Shown here: positions 51,501 through 61,600 of the stretch, piece after piece | Layout of the letters: every line of letters starts with the position of its first letter | Position numbering within the stretch: position 1 is the first letter of the stretch | Origin: Acanthopleura granulata | Taxonomy: Eukaryota > Mollusca > Polyplacophora > Chitonida > Chitonidae | Assembly (NCBI GenBank): GCA_016165875.1 | Contig: JABBOT010000002.1 | Location: forward strand, 36,917,868 to 36,981,867 | Direction: 5' to 3' | Length of the DNA stretch: 64,000 nt | Program-made: the position numbers and the translations under genes | The notes under the pieces: generated by a model | What the model saw: only the letters and a program-made list of their open reading frames with translations | Told to the model about the DNA's origin: nothing | The model's database searches: none

Positions 51501-53105
51501 AGTGGAACCCTAAATACTAAATACATGTAAGCTCTTAAAAATGTTTGGCATTATGACTTCCATTCTTCAACAATTGGTTTGCACTTATTTATTATCATTA
51601 ACTAGCTTTCAATACTGTAATAACGATCTCTTCATTCATGTGACAGCAGTTAGGTTTATGACTGGATGAAACCAGAGTGCACATAGTGCTGATCTGATCG
51701 TAATATAATCTGAGTCAATCAAAGGCCAACCCAATTTGCCTGAAACTGAATCTTGACATTTTAATACATACATAATCTTCAGATGGGATGTTCAGCAAGT
51801 GACAGCATCAGATTAAGACTTGTCTTGGCTAACACCAAAATTTGGTCATTCCAAACACCAGCATTGAAATATGTACTACTCCTGGGCAATGCCAGATAGG
51901 CTACATATTTATACACAGACTTAAATGCCATGTCAGAATTCCCAGCCAAGAAATAAATGTATGCTATTACCCAACAAGAACACCATTTCTTATGCTTGAA
52001 GTCTTCCTTCTCCTGTAATCACAAAAACATGATATAAGCAAAAAACACAAAAAGCACACCATTTTTAAGTTATTTATTCATTGTTTTTAAAGTCATTAAA
52101 CTTATTTCAATGCTATGATATAACCATAGCAATCTAAAGTTAAAGAAATCTATATTTCACACATCAATGATAATAACACTTGTACACACTGAAACTTTAT
52201 TAAATTTCAGTTCAAAAAATATTAATATAACTACATGCATCTATATATGGATGTATTTAATGAAGACATGTAACCATTAATTAACAGAGTTATTAATACC
52301 TACCTGTTCACAGCTTGTAAATCCTCAGCCATCTTTACAGCATATGGATTTCTTCCAGTCACTACAAACCAAGAGATAACAAGCCGATAACATTTCAACT
52401 TCTGCAAACACAAACAGACCACAGTCAGGCAAGGATCTGAGAGTTGACAATTTAAGTTCACAGAAAGTGCACATGTCAGCCATTTTCGGGGGTGTGTTAG
52501 ACTCTTTAAAACCTGGGATTAAGATGACATCTATCTTAATCCCAGTTAAAACAAAAAAGTTTTCTTGTGTGGAGAGGTGAAGTATTTTTTAATCAGTTTA
52601 ATTAATTTGCACCCGTTCACCTTGGTGACAGTGATCCATGGTCTGATGATTAGTCCTATAGAATATGACTCTGTGTTCGAACTCTGGGTTACAGCATGGA
52701 GTCATATTCTATATGATTCTGATATCTGCCGATATCCTCTCAGTGCTTTGAACCCATCAGGCCTAATTAATTGTCTTCATTTAACATTACATAGAGTAAT
52801 TGAAGTAAATCAATCCTACGCCAAAGGGTCGAAAAAAACATTAGCATACACCAACTAAAAAGTCCAGCAAAAGTGATACCGCTCAGCACTGAGCTGTCAA
52901 AGTGGAAGCCGTCGTAAGAAGCGAAGGAAGGCTACATGGATGCCTACAAGTTGTTGTTGTTCATGGTACATGCTCAAGAAAAACCCTTACATTTAGAGCA
53001 AATTTCTCCGCATTCTTCTGTTTCATATGGATACCTAAAGAGCATCCGATCCCCTCTCGTCCCGGCGGTCACCAAAATGACCCCTACCGGATCGGAATCC
53101 GCCAT
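45532..53105 (-). CDS. NPRL3: NPRL3, GATOR1 complex subunit, 14 coding exons
   Basis: With NPRL2 and DEPDC5 it forms GATOR1, the GTPase-activating complex for RagA/B that restrains TORC1 at the lysosome when amino acids are scarce. Exons, 5' to 3': 52991-53105, 52304-52361, 51971-52012, 51273-51453, 50432-50585, 50005-50080, 49367-49478, 49022-49056, 48566-48722, 48185-48291, 47609-47738, 46989-47208, 45930-46146, 45532-45691. Phases fit at every junction, giving 587 residues (human 569). The N-terminal longin strand is [20 protein letters not shown]. Next come [80 protein letters not shown] and the winged-helix part [17 protein letters not shown] Ser-rich linker follows, then [14 protein letters not shown] and [18 protein letters not shown]. 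The linker is the least conserved part. Divergent to the ICME-like gene. Confidence 0.96.
46489..46752 (+). repeat. Full-length SINE with perfect target-site duplication, in NPRL3 intron
   Basis: Head GGCCTCCGTGGCTCAGACAG, B-box-like GAGTTCAAGTCC, body CCAGCAACCTGCTGATGGTC, tail GTGAAATATTCTTGAGTACA, (CAAATAAATAAA)n end. It is flanked by a perfect 12-bp duplication AATAGCCCTACT at 46477-46488 and 46753-46764. The best-preserved copy in the window, sitting antisense to NPRL3. Confidence 0.93.
50129..50222 (-). repeat. SINE tail fragment in NPRL3 intron
   Basis: Minus strand: CCTGATGGCAGTCACACAAC, AGAAATATTCTTGAGTACAA. Decayed 3' end only. Confidence 0.5.
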
Positions 53106-54676
53106 AGATGCAGTTTTACTCGGCCATCTCACGCCTTACTCCCTGTCAAAATACGACAGATATTGAAAGTCTAGGCTACACACCAGATTGCCGCGCATCT
53201 GAAATATCATTCAGTTGTCTGGAGCGGTGTAATCCTAAGACATTTAAAGTAAAAATCCTCCCTTAGCTCTTCTTCGTTCAAGAATGCAGTGTGTAAATTA
53301 AGAAAAACGTAAACAGTAGTCGATAAAGGAAAATATAAGAAATGTGTGGGACTTCATTGAGGCTGACAGAAACTTGAAATCACGACCAGACCAATTGGGC
53401 TTACTCCCAGGCTAACCCAAAATGTCAGACATTGACTAAGTGCGATCGTGGTTCTCTCTTTGTTTTTAATTAAGATACTCTTTGCATTGGTAAGGAAATA
53501 TTTGTCCTCTGTAAATACTTTACAAATCTTTATAGGTTGCAATATTGCTAAGCGAGATGCACTGCTTACTTATTGATATGCGCACTAATATCCAGTAATT
53601 CAACTGTCGAAATCTGAACCCTCGAAAATGTCACTATTTGTTAGTGGCAGTATCACAGGTGTTGTTTAAATAGTTCTGTTCCATAGACAGTTGCATGTGA
53701 CAGCTCACCGCGCACTCGCCTGTGTGTCATCGGTATGCTGTCACCTGTGTAACAGGCCTAGTAATTTGAGGTGAGTTTTCTAGGTTAAAGCATAGGACAG
53801 CTCACCTTAAATTACAAGGCCTTTTGTAACGATGCTCACCGTGTATAAAGATTTGTTGACCATCTGTAGTCGGCGTTTGCTCTGATGTTAGCTTTGGCAA
53901 AACTTTGATGGGCCGTTGTCTGACCCCACCATGGCCGCTCAAAATTTTGCCAAACCTAACACCTGAGTAAATTCCGACTATGCCCATATCTGTATCTGGC
54001 CTAAGCCAGCTACATTATTGTTCAGACCAGTGATGCCTAAATGTTGAGAATAAGCCGAGTTGGCATTTCAGGAGTCTCACTGGTTCATTCAAGTTGAGCG
54101 AGACAAGGGGGGTGCTCTGGCAAATCAACACAGCTAAAATCATGATTTTATGCTAACAGTGAAGGCTGACTCATTCAGAACTCCTCAGACTCATTCAGAA
54201 CTCCTCGGCCATCGAAGGCCATGGAAGCCGCGAGGGTGTTTCGAGTGAAAACCGACTCTACAGCTATCGCAGAGTTCTGTCTTCTGACATGTTAGTTTGT
54301 GAGAGTGCCCTCTTTTCTCCCCTGAACCTGTGTGAAATGGTGAGAGCCTCGAAATGCTGACTCGACTTAGAATTATCAGTCTTACTTCCTCACTTGGTGT
54401 ATACCGTATGAGGAAGTCTAAGCACTGCACTGTACTGTAGGGTTTCACATATGGTGTCACTGTTCTAGATCACTTAAGAAATACAGAGGCCTGTTTTCAA
54501 CATCTCATGATTACTTTCCTGTACAGTCATTTCCTGAACTGGAAATTTTTTCGACATGTTATTGAAGGTTGATTAATGGTGCATCTTTGTTAGTTTAACA
54601 CACCCTTTTATAGGCTTTTAGATACACCAGTTTGTCATCTGCCAGAAAGAGTATACAGATGTCTGATATATTGCAG
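53106..54676. promoter_or_regulatory. Intergenic between divergent NPRL3 and ICME-like genes
   Basis: No coding exon seen. It should hold the promoters of both genes. The acceptor TTGCAG at 54676, 19 bases before the ICME-like ATG, implies a non-coding first exon here, but several GT-rich donor candidates (for example GAG|GTGAGTTTTC near 53.77 kb) cannot be told apart. Two short direct repeats GACTCATTCAGAACTCCTC occur near 54.17-54.20 kb. Confidence 0.4.
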
Positions 54677-54695
54677 GTTCATACCACCACAGACA

Positions 54696-57600
54696 ATGCT
54701 GAAGGAAGTAGGTAAAGGGCTGCTAGTGTTGATTTCCTCAGCCATTGCTGTGCCCTATGCTCTAGCCGCTATCTGCAATGTTCTATACGCTGGCCCTCAC
54801 ACAAGGAAAAAGTTGAAACGAGCGTTTCATCCTAGAAGAGTCTTCTATCTCAACTACCGAGTGTTACTGAAATTATTGGATATTCAACATGTGCCCCTTC
54901 TGATCAAGTGGAAGTGGTTTTACACCTATGCTGATAGATACAGATTGCTGAAGGTACCTGTCCTATGATGGAAGATACTTAGCTGATATGTCATAGAATT
55001 GTAGATCCTTATAGCTGTATTTATTAGTTGTGCAACTGTATTTTAATATGTTTTCGGGGGCCTCAGTGGGAGAGTTGAGCCAGCGCAGCGTGAAGACCTA
55101 GAAGCCTCAGACCAATGCAATCGCTATGAACTCAAATCCAGCTCATCCCGGCTTCCTGTGGGAAGGTCCACCAGCAACCTGCGGATGGTCGTGGGTTTCC
55201 TCTGTGTTCTGCCCGGTTTCCTCCAGTGATAATGCTGGCCCCCATTGTATAAGTGAAATATTCTTGAGTTTGTTCCAAAACAGCAGTCAAATAAATAAGT
55301 GAATTAATAAGTTTTCATAAAATTTCAAGTTAATTGTTATGTAAGGGCATTGTTTTATTGTGACATTAGGATGACATTTTAATACCTCACTGGGTCTCTC
55401 ACTGCAAATGTGTCATTTTGGCATTCAAAAGCAACCATCACCTGTGGCTTGTGAGATTACCGCTTCAAGTCCAGCTTATATCGGTTCAGTTTCAACTTTA
55501 GGTCAAGCAGCTGGTCAGGTAGATCGTGTAGAGAGGTGGTATATTCTGAGCTTTTGACCACCATATTTATCACCAATGATGTAAGATTATGCACTTCTCA
55601 TGTGTGCATGTAGATGATAGGTCAAGTTACAAGCTGTGTGGACTAAACCTGAATGCATGATAAAATGGTCATGCAAAATGCTAATATCAAGTCCCGGTCA
55701 ACATTGAATGTTGATATGCAGTTAATGTAATCATATCCAGATATTTATTACCTATTTTTTTTTTTTTTTTAATATTATTTTCTCAGGATATTCCTTATGG
55801 GCGTAATGACCGGTGCCTTGACCTGTACTTCCCTCTCAACTCTAACAGCCGTAGCCAGAAGCCTGTAGTGGTGTTTGTGTATGGTGGAACCTGGTCCTCA
55901 GGGGATAAGAGCATGTATGGCTTACTCTGCTCCCAAGTGGCTGAGGCACTACAGGCCATTGTGTGCTGTCCTAACTACTCCCTCTACCCACAGGTAAGCC
56001 AGACACCTTCATGACCATTTCCAACCAGTCATTACAGATACTTCAGTGTTAATACAACTGATGTAGTGCTATTGGAGACAGTGGATATGAGGAATAGCTG
56101 TGAAACAGCGGGTTGAAAACAAAAATTTGGGAGCTGTTTCACATCAGTGTTGTCATGCCACACCCCTCCGAAAATGCTAAAATAGCTTATGTTTTTAAAT
56201 ACATCCTCACTCTAGACCTGTGATTGTCTTGGAAAATAGTCAGAAGTCTCCTTGTTTATGATATTCCTCCAGAAGAGACCAGCAAACTTGGCAAAATGAT
56301 TTTGGTTCCCATCTTTACCAGTGTCATCCTTTCTCATCCTATGAGTTATTGCATGAAAATCATTTACAGCTAAGTAAGATGAAAGGTTGAAGTATATTGT
56401 CCACCGCTTTTGGTAAAAACTAGTGAATGTATTTTGTTTGGCAGGGTTACGTGGATGATATGATACAAGACATAGTGGATTGTATGGCATGGATTTATGA
56501 AAACATTCATGACCATGGTGGAAATAAGGCAAGTATTACTTCAGTTCTTGAATATAGAGTGTGTCTTCTCAGCATTTTGGACACACACACATACATGATC
56601 TTGATGTAAATGAAGATCGTCTGTTCTGAAATAAGTTTAGTTAGAGCTACAAGAAATCATCACAATCAGGTTACTGTCTTCATGTTAGTTCCGTGATATG
56701 CATGAGCTGTAATGTGTGAAGGATGTTAATAGATATCCAGGATTCTAAATAGAATGGTTGTTTTAGTGTTTAAGCTGTCACCTTTGAACAGTGATTGTTC
56801 AGGTGCCAGTGTGTTAGTTTGGATTCGTCATTGTTCATCAGACTATCAATTGACTAATTTTCATTATCTTCTCCAGTGATGTTAATGATGCTGTGTTTGA
56901 TATTTCAGGATAAAGTGATTCTAATGGGTCACTCTGCCGGGGCCCACCTTGCTGTGATGGCCGTACTGGAGTTACTCCATGATGAGTGGGTGCACGGCAT
57001 CCGCATTGAACCTCCCCAGTCTGACAGCATGGAGCTGGATGAGCAGTACTTTGACGGGAGCAATGGAGAGAATGATGCAAAATTAGCGAGTTCAGAAGGC
57101 TCTTCAGCCTCTTTCGATGTTCTGAATGGCAACAGTAACGGTGATGCCAAGGGAAATGGCGTGAGTCTGGAGGCCAACTCTAGTTCCTTCATATTACTTG
57201 GTCAGGGGGAGTCTGGCCAAAGTCAGCGGGAGTTAGGACGGATAGACAGCGAGACGTCTGACTCCATTGAGGTGCTGGATATGGAGAACCTGACAGAGTC
57301 CGAGTCTGAGGAGTGGAGACTTAGCTCAGGGGAGAGAACTCCTGGAGACTCTGATCCCTCCCTGGAGGATGAGGAGGAGGCTGAGGAAGAGGAGGAGGAG
57401 GAGGAGGAAGATGACATGTCAAACAAAGACGAGGAGGACTCCGTCATAACTGTCAGGCCGCGTGTCATCGACAGACAACCCACACTCATGGACCTGGGCA
57501 AGTGTGTTCGGGGGATCATAGGTAAACGTCAGTTTTGCAATCTACATGTAACTGTTTTTACTTGCAAATGTTCTGTACATTGCAATAATGTGGACTTCCC

Positions 57601-58613
57601 TTACCACCTTGTAAGTTGTGGTTGTTCAAATCTAGTTGTTTAGCTTGTAAACATTTTGGCATGCATTTATTTTGTTTCTGTCTGTTAGTCTGGTTTCCTT
57701 GGCGCTTGTTAATGTGGCTTGTTTTTCTTCTGTATGTGACATCATCCATTCAGCAACCGAACTGTACATCAAGCTTTTCATACTGCATTAATTTCAGTTT
57801 AAATATGAAGAATTTTACTGACGATCGTTAAAAATTACCTATCAGTTATAATGTAACTCAAGTGTGCAAATGGGAAAAGAGCAGAAATTTCAGCCTTTGC
57901 TAGTGACCATACTTAACTTCGTTTTACCTGTGAAATCGTATCTGTCCTCAGGTTTGGCCGGAGTGTATGATATTGGGGAACATTATGAATACGAGCGCTG
58001 CTGGGGCGTGGAGGATGTGTCAGCCATGTCCAGAGCCATGTATGGAGAAGAACATTTTGACAGATTCTCCCCAGCCCTCATTGTCAAGAATCTCACAAGG
58101 AGTGTCAAGTACGTACACATCTTATCACGTAGAAAACCGTGCCAAACTGTTAACTTTACTGTTTACACTACTGCTCAATTTTTCAGCTCAGACATACAAA
58201 ACTTTGCACGATGTTGGCATTTATGGTATAATTTATGTATTTTAATCAAATGAACTAAAGTATTGTAAAATAATGCACATGTATATGAATGTGGAGAAGT
58301 TTTAATGTAAGGCGCACTAAGGCTAGCTTTGTTTTCTACTTTTTGCTCTGGTTGATTAGTTTTAATTTGTTCTCTGTACTTCTGCAGATTGCCAGCCATA
58401 GTGTTAGCTCATGGCTCTACAGATCAAATAGTCCCAGTACAATCAAGCTCGTGTTTCGCGGAGGCTCTAAGCGATATATTTGCCGATGTTACGTTAAGGA
58501 TTATTCCTGATTGCAGTCACCAGGATGTTTGTCTGGACTTAATGGAGGAGGGAAGGAAACATCATGACACAGTTATGAGCATTATTAGGGAAACGGGACA
58601 AAAAATTCTTTGA
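54696..58613 (+). CDS. Membrane-anchored alpha/beta hydrolase, isoprenylcysteine methylesterase-like (ICME/PCME), six coding exons
   Basis: Serine hydrolase resembling plant ICME, which demethylates prenylated cysteine methyl esters; the animal substrate is not known to me. Exons: 54696-54953, 55787-55993, 56445-56528, 56909-57521, 57952-58108, 58388-58613; phases fit, giving 514 residues. A hydrophobic segment at about 8-30 should anchor it to a membrane. FVYGGTW (116-122) supplies the oxyanion-hole GG, GHSAGAH the nucleophile Ser192, HGSTDQIVP Asp452 and CSHQD His484. The order PNYSLYPQGYVDDM, GLAGVYDIGEHY, FSPALIVKN matches ICME. Unusual: about 150 extra residues between the nucleophile helix and RGIIGLAGVYD, Ser/Asp/Glu-rich with a long acidic run (57368-57412) ending DDMSNKDEED, probably a disordered loop. 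Intron 3 uses a GC donor (AAG|GCAAGT). A related fold (kynurenine formamidase) is a weaker alternative. Confidence 0.9.
55056..55304 (+). repeat. SINE copy in intron 1 of the ICME-like gene
   Basis: Head GGGGGCCTCAGTGGGAGAG with a damaged A-box, body CCAGCAACCTGCGGATGGTC, GGTTTCCTCCAGTGATAATG, tail GTGAAATATTCTTGAGTTTG and a (CAAATAAATAA) end. Flanking TAATATGTTTTC / TAATAAGTTTTC is a 12-bp target duplication with one mismatch. Confidence 0.85.
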
Positions 58614-61600
58614 CATGATGTGACTTTAGCATGCCGCTGTACAGATGTGTGATATGTAAATTATTTTGTTCTGATCGAAAATGGAGAAACTGTACATGTA
58701 TATGTACATATATATGGATGCTGGTGCATGTCTTACTGAAGAGCAGTAGTTATAGCCATTGTCACACATTTCTTGGCTTTCCGGGTCATGCATATTGTCA
58801 TGAGAGTGTACCTCCAGAATGTATGTAGTCATGGCAACAGATATAAGCAGTGGGAGTCATACAGTAAAAGAACATATGTATGGCAGTACATTCCACTACT
58901 TTGTTGTGTCCAGTTAGTCTCCTGACTCAGTTGTTGGGAGTGGCTGGAAAATTGAACAAAAAATATGTATCACCTTGTAAAGTAGTAGTTTTGACGTAAG
59001 TCGCAGAAGTTATTTCTACAGCTTCTGGAATGTCTCTGAGCACACACCTGGTAATGGAATTTCTTAACAATCACCTGTTGACACACATGGATGTGTTATG
59101 CCTAAGCAGCTGTTTGCCTTCTTAGTCCTCACAATCCTTGATTCACAAGGATAGTGTTATACTGGTTACGACTGGAACAAAGCAGTGGTGTCCTACATAT
59201 GATAAGCATTAATGTTGAGAATAGTGAAACATACATGTAACTTTTCAGTAGCGTAGAATGGTGGCAATGGTTGTTAATGTCATTTGTGTATGTGTGGTTT
59301 TAACTGTGCTAACAGTTACACAAATGACAAAATTACTAGCAGTCTCGATTTATAATAAGACATTTCGTATACGAAAGTAAAAATATAGACATTATATTTT
59401 ATTTTTTCAAATGGACTATTGACTGTATATATTAGGTGCTGTAAATGATATACTTCTATGTAACACTTCCCTTGGCATTTGTGTCCTTCAGTGAAGTTAG
59501 TCATGAGAAAAATGTGCAAAATTGTGTGTTTGTAGCATTAAGTTCAGCACAACAATGAAGACATAAAATGAATTCTTTAGTCCTGCAACATGCAAAGCAG
59601 TAGTAGCCGAGATGATGGTAGCCATGTTACCCCCTTATAAAACATGGCCCTGTGGCCAATCCTCCATAAAAGAGCTTTAAAAACTGGTGATAGCAATTAT
59701 TGACTTGATGGTTCAACTGATTCATGGTCAGAAAGTCCAAAGTGATTTCTGTTGGATCAGGGGGACTCCGTAGTTCAGTTGGTTAGCGCGCCAGTGCAGC
59801 ATAATGACCTAGAAGCCTCCCACCAATGTGGTCACCGTGAGGTCAAGTCCAGCTCATGCTGGCATCTTCTCCAGCCGTACGTGGGAAGGTCTGCCAGCAA
59901 CCTGCAAATGCTCATGGGTTTCTCCTGGCTCTGCCACCATAATGCTGGCTGCTGTCGTATAAGTGAAATATTCTTGAGTACGGGGTAAAACATCAATCAA
60001 TCAATCAAATAAATAAATAAATCTGTTAGATCATATTGGTCTAATTTTGTACTTATCTGCAGTGTATGTATGCCATAATTGGGTACACAGATTTGGAAAC
60101 ATAAGCTATCATACAGTGTATGTTTTCGTGCAGTTTCAATCTTGAGAGTACATTGTTAGAGGTATTGTTTTACATCCATTGGTGTGTTTTTGCCATCATG
60201 TGGTTGTGTTAGTGGTAGCTGATGTGATTAGTGAATACTGAGCCCATGTGTTGAAAACTGTGGTTATCCGTACGGTGCAAAACAGAATTAGGGAAGGACA
60301 GAGTAAAAATTTCATCACGTAATACACAGTCTAACAATGTGATATAAATGCAATTTAGCAATTTGTGGAAAGTGTGTCAGTAGTTTACTACAGGCACTCC
60401 AGTTTCCTCCACAATAAAACTCGCTGCCATCATTTAAGTGAAAATTTCTTAAGTACGGTATGAAAAAGGAATCAGATAAATCATTGAATGTAATGGTTTC
60501 TTAATCACCTTGATATTTGACATGAGCTGTGCTGTTTAAATTTAAACTTGGCTGCTGAGGTGACAGCTGTAATGAAGATTTCCATCCTTTAACAGTCTAC
60601 TTTAATGTTTTGTAGCATAAAGCAGTGGATATAGCAAGCTACTTTTAACCTAATTATTAGATGTAATCCAACCTGTTTTTTACTTGTGCTATTAAAGATG
60701 CCAAAAACCAAGAACAAGCCCCCCCCCCCCCAAAAAAGGCTATTCAGAATTTAGTGATATGACCATCATGAATATTATACTGAGTGATAGATGAATGATG
60801 AAGGTTTTTGCTTCCATCATTTGAAACTTCAATATTAAAATATCTGATGAGAAACTGCTGTCTGGAAGAAATACTATCAGAAATGGCGGAAACAGTTTTG
60901 TGAATTTGAAAAGGAAAAGCTGTGGCATGAATATCAACAAAATGGTAGCTATGGAGTGTTGTGAAGAATAGTTAACTTTTATATTTTAAGGCAAATTTGC
61001 ACACCCATGTAAGTATAATCATTAACTGTAACAAGGATTATTCCTTTTATTTACACGTAACTTGTTTACTTAAGATATGATCTCCATAAGCCATGGTAGT
61101 ATTTTTAGGTCTCATTTTTTTTTCTGTGCTCGGCTGGATTGCCATTCTGAACCGTGCAGTGCTCTCTCAGAGAACCATATATTTATAATTCATATCAAAA
61201 AGTTGCACCAAACTAATGCTAAACAGTGAATAAATGAATATGCCTTCAAGTTTGCTTTCTGAAATATGCAAGTTGGATTGCACATTCTCCCATGTGGCAA
61301 AGGATGGTAAGCCTACTCTGTTTTGTTTTTGTACTCTACTCTGATTTTGTATACAATCTGAGATGGAGTAAGTTGCCTTTAGACTGGTTTTTTTTTCAAT
61401 AAACACATTCTCTGCCATTGCAATGAAATACGTTTCACTCTTTATTAAGCCTTTTGACTGCCTTAAAATAATCTTGCCATTTGTATACAGATCTTGGGTG
61501 TGTTTCCATATCCTAGGTTTACCTAGAGTTATTTGGAATCAGAATTCAAAGGAAAAATCCTATGAGGACAACACCCAGCTCCTATTTTTCGTCATTCTTA

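Noticed and set aside
43231..53105. Globin gene beside MPG/NPRL3, expected from the vertebrate locus
   Set aside because: No exon with globin helix motifs (proximal and distal His context) was found on either strand in or next to the block.
57223..57519. Minus-strand frame with a long Ser run
   Set aside because: Antisense shadow of the GAG/GAA-coded acidic run in exon 4 of the ICME-like gene.
58389..58613. Separate small gene at the end of the ICME-like locus
   Set aside because: It is the last exon, in phase with the preceding exon and carrying the Asp and His of the triad.
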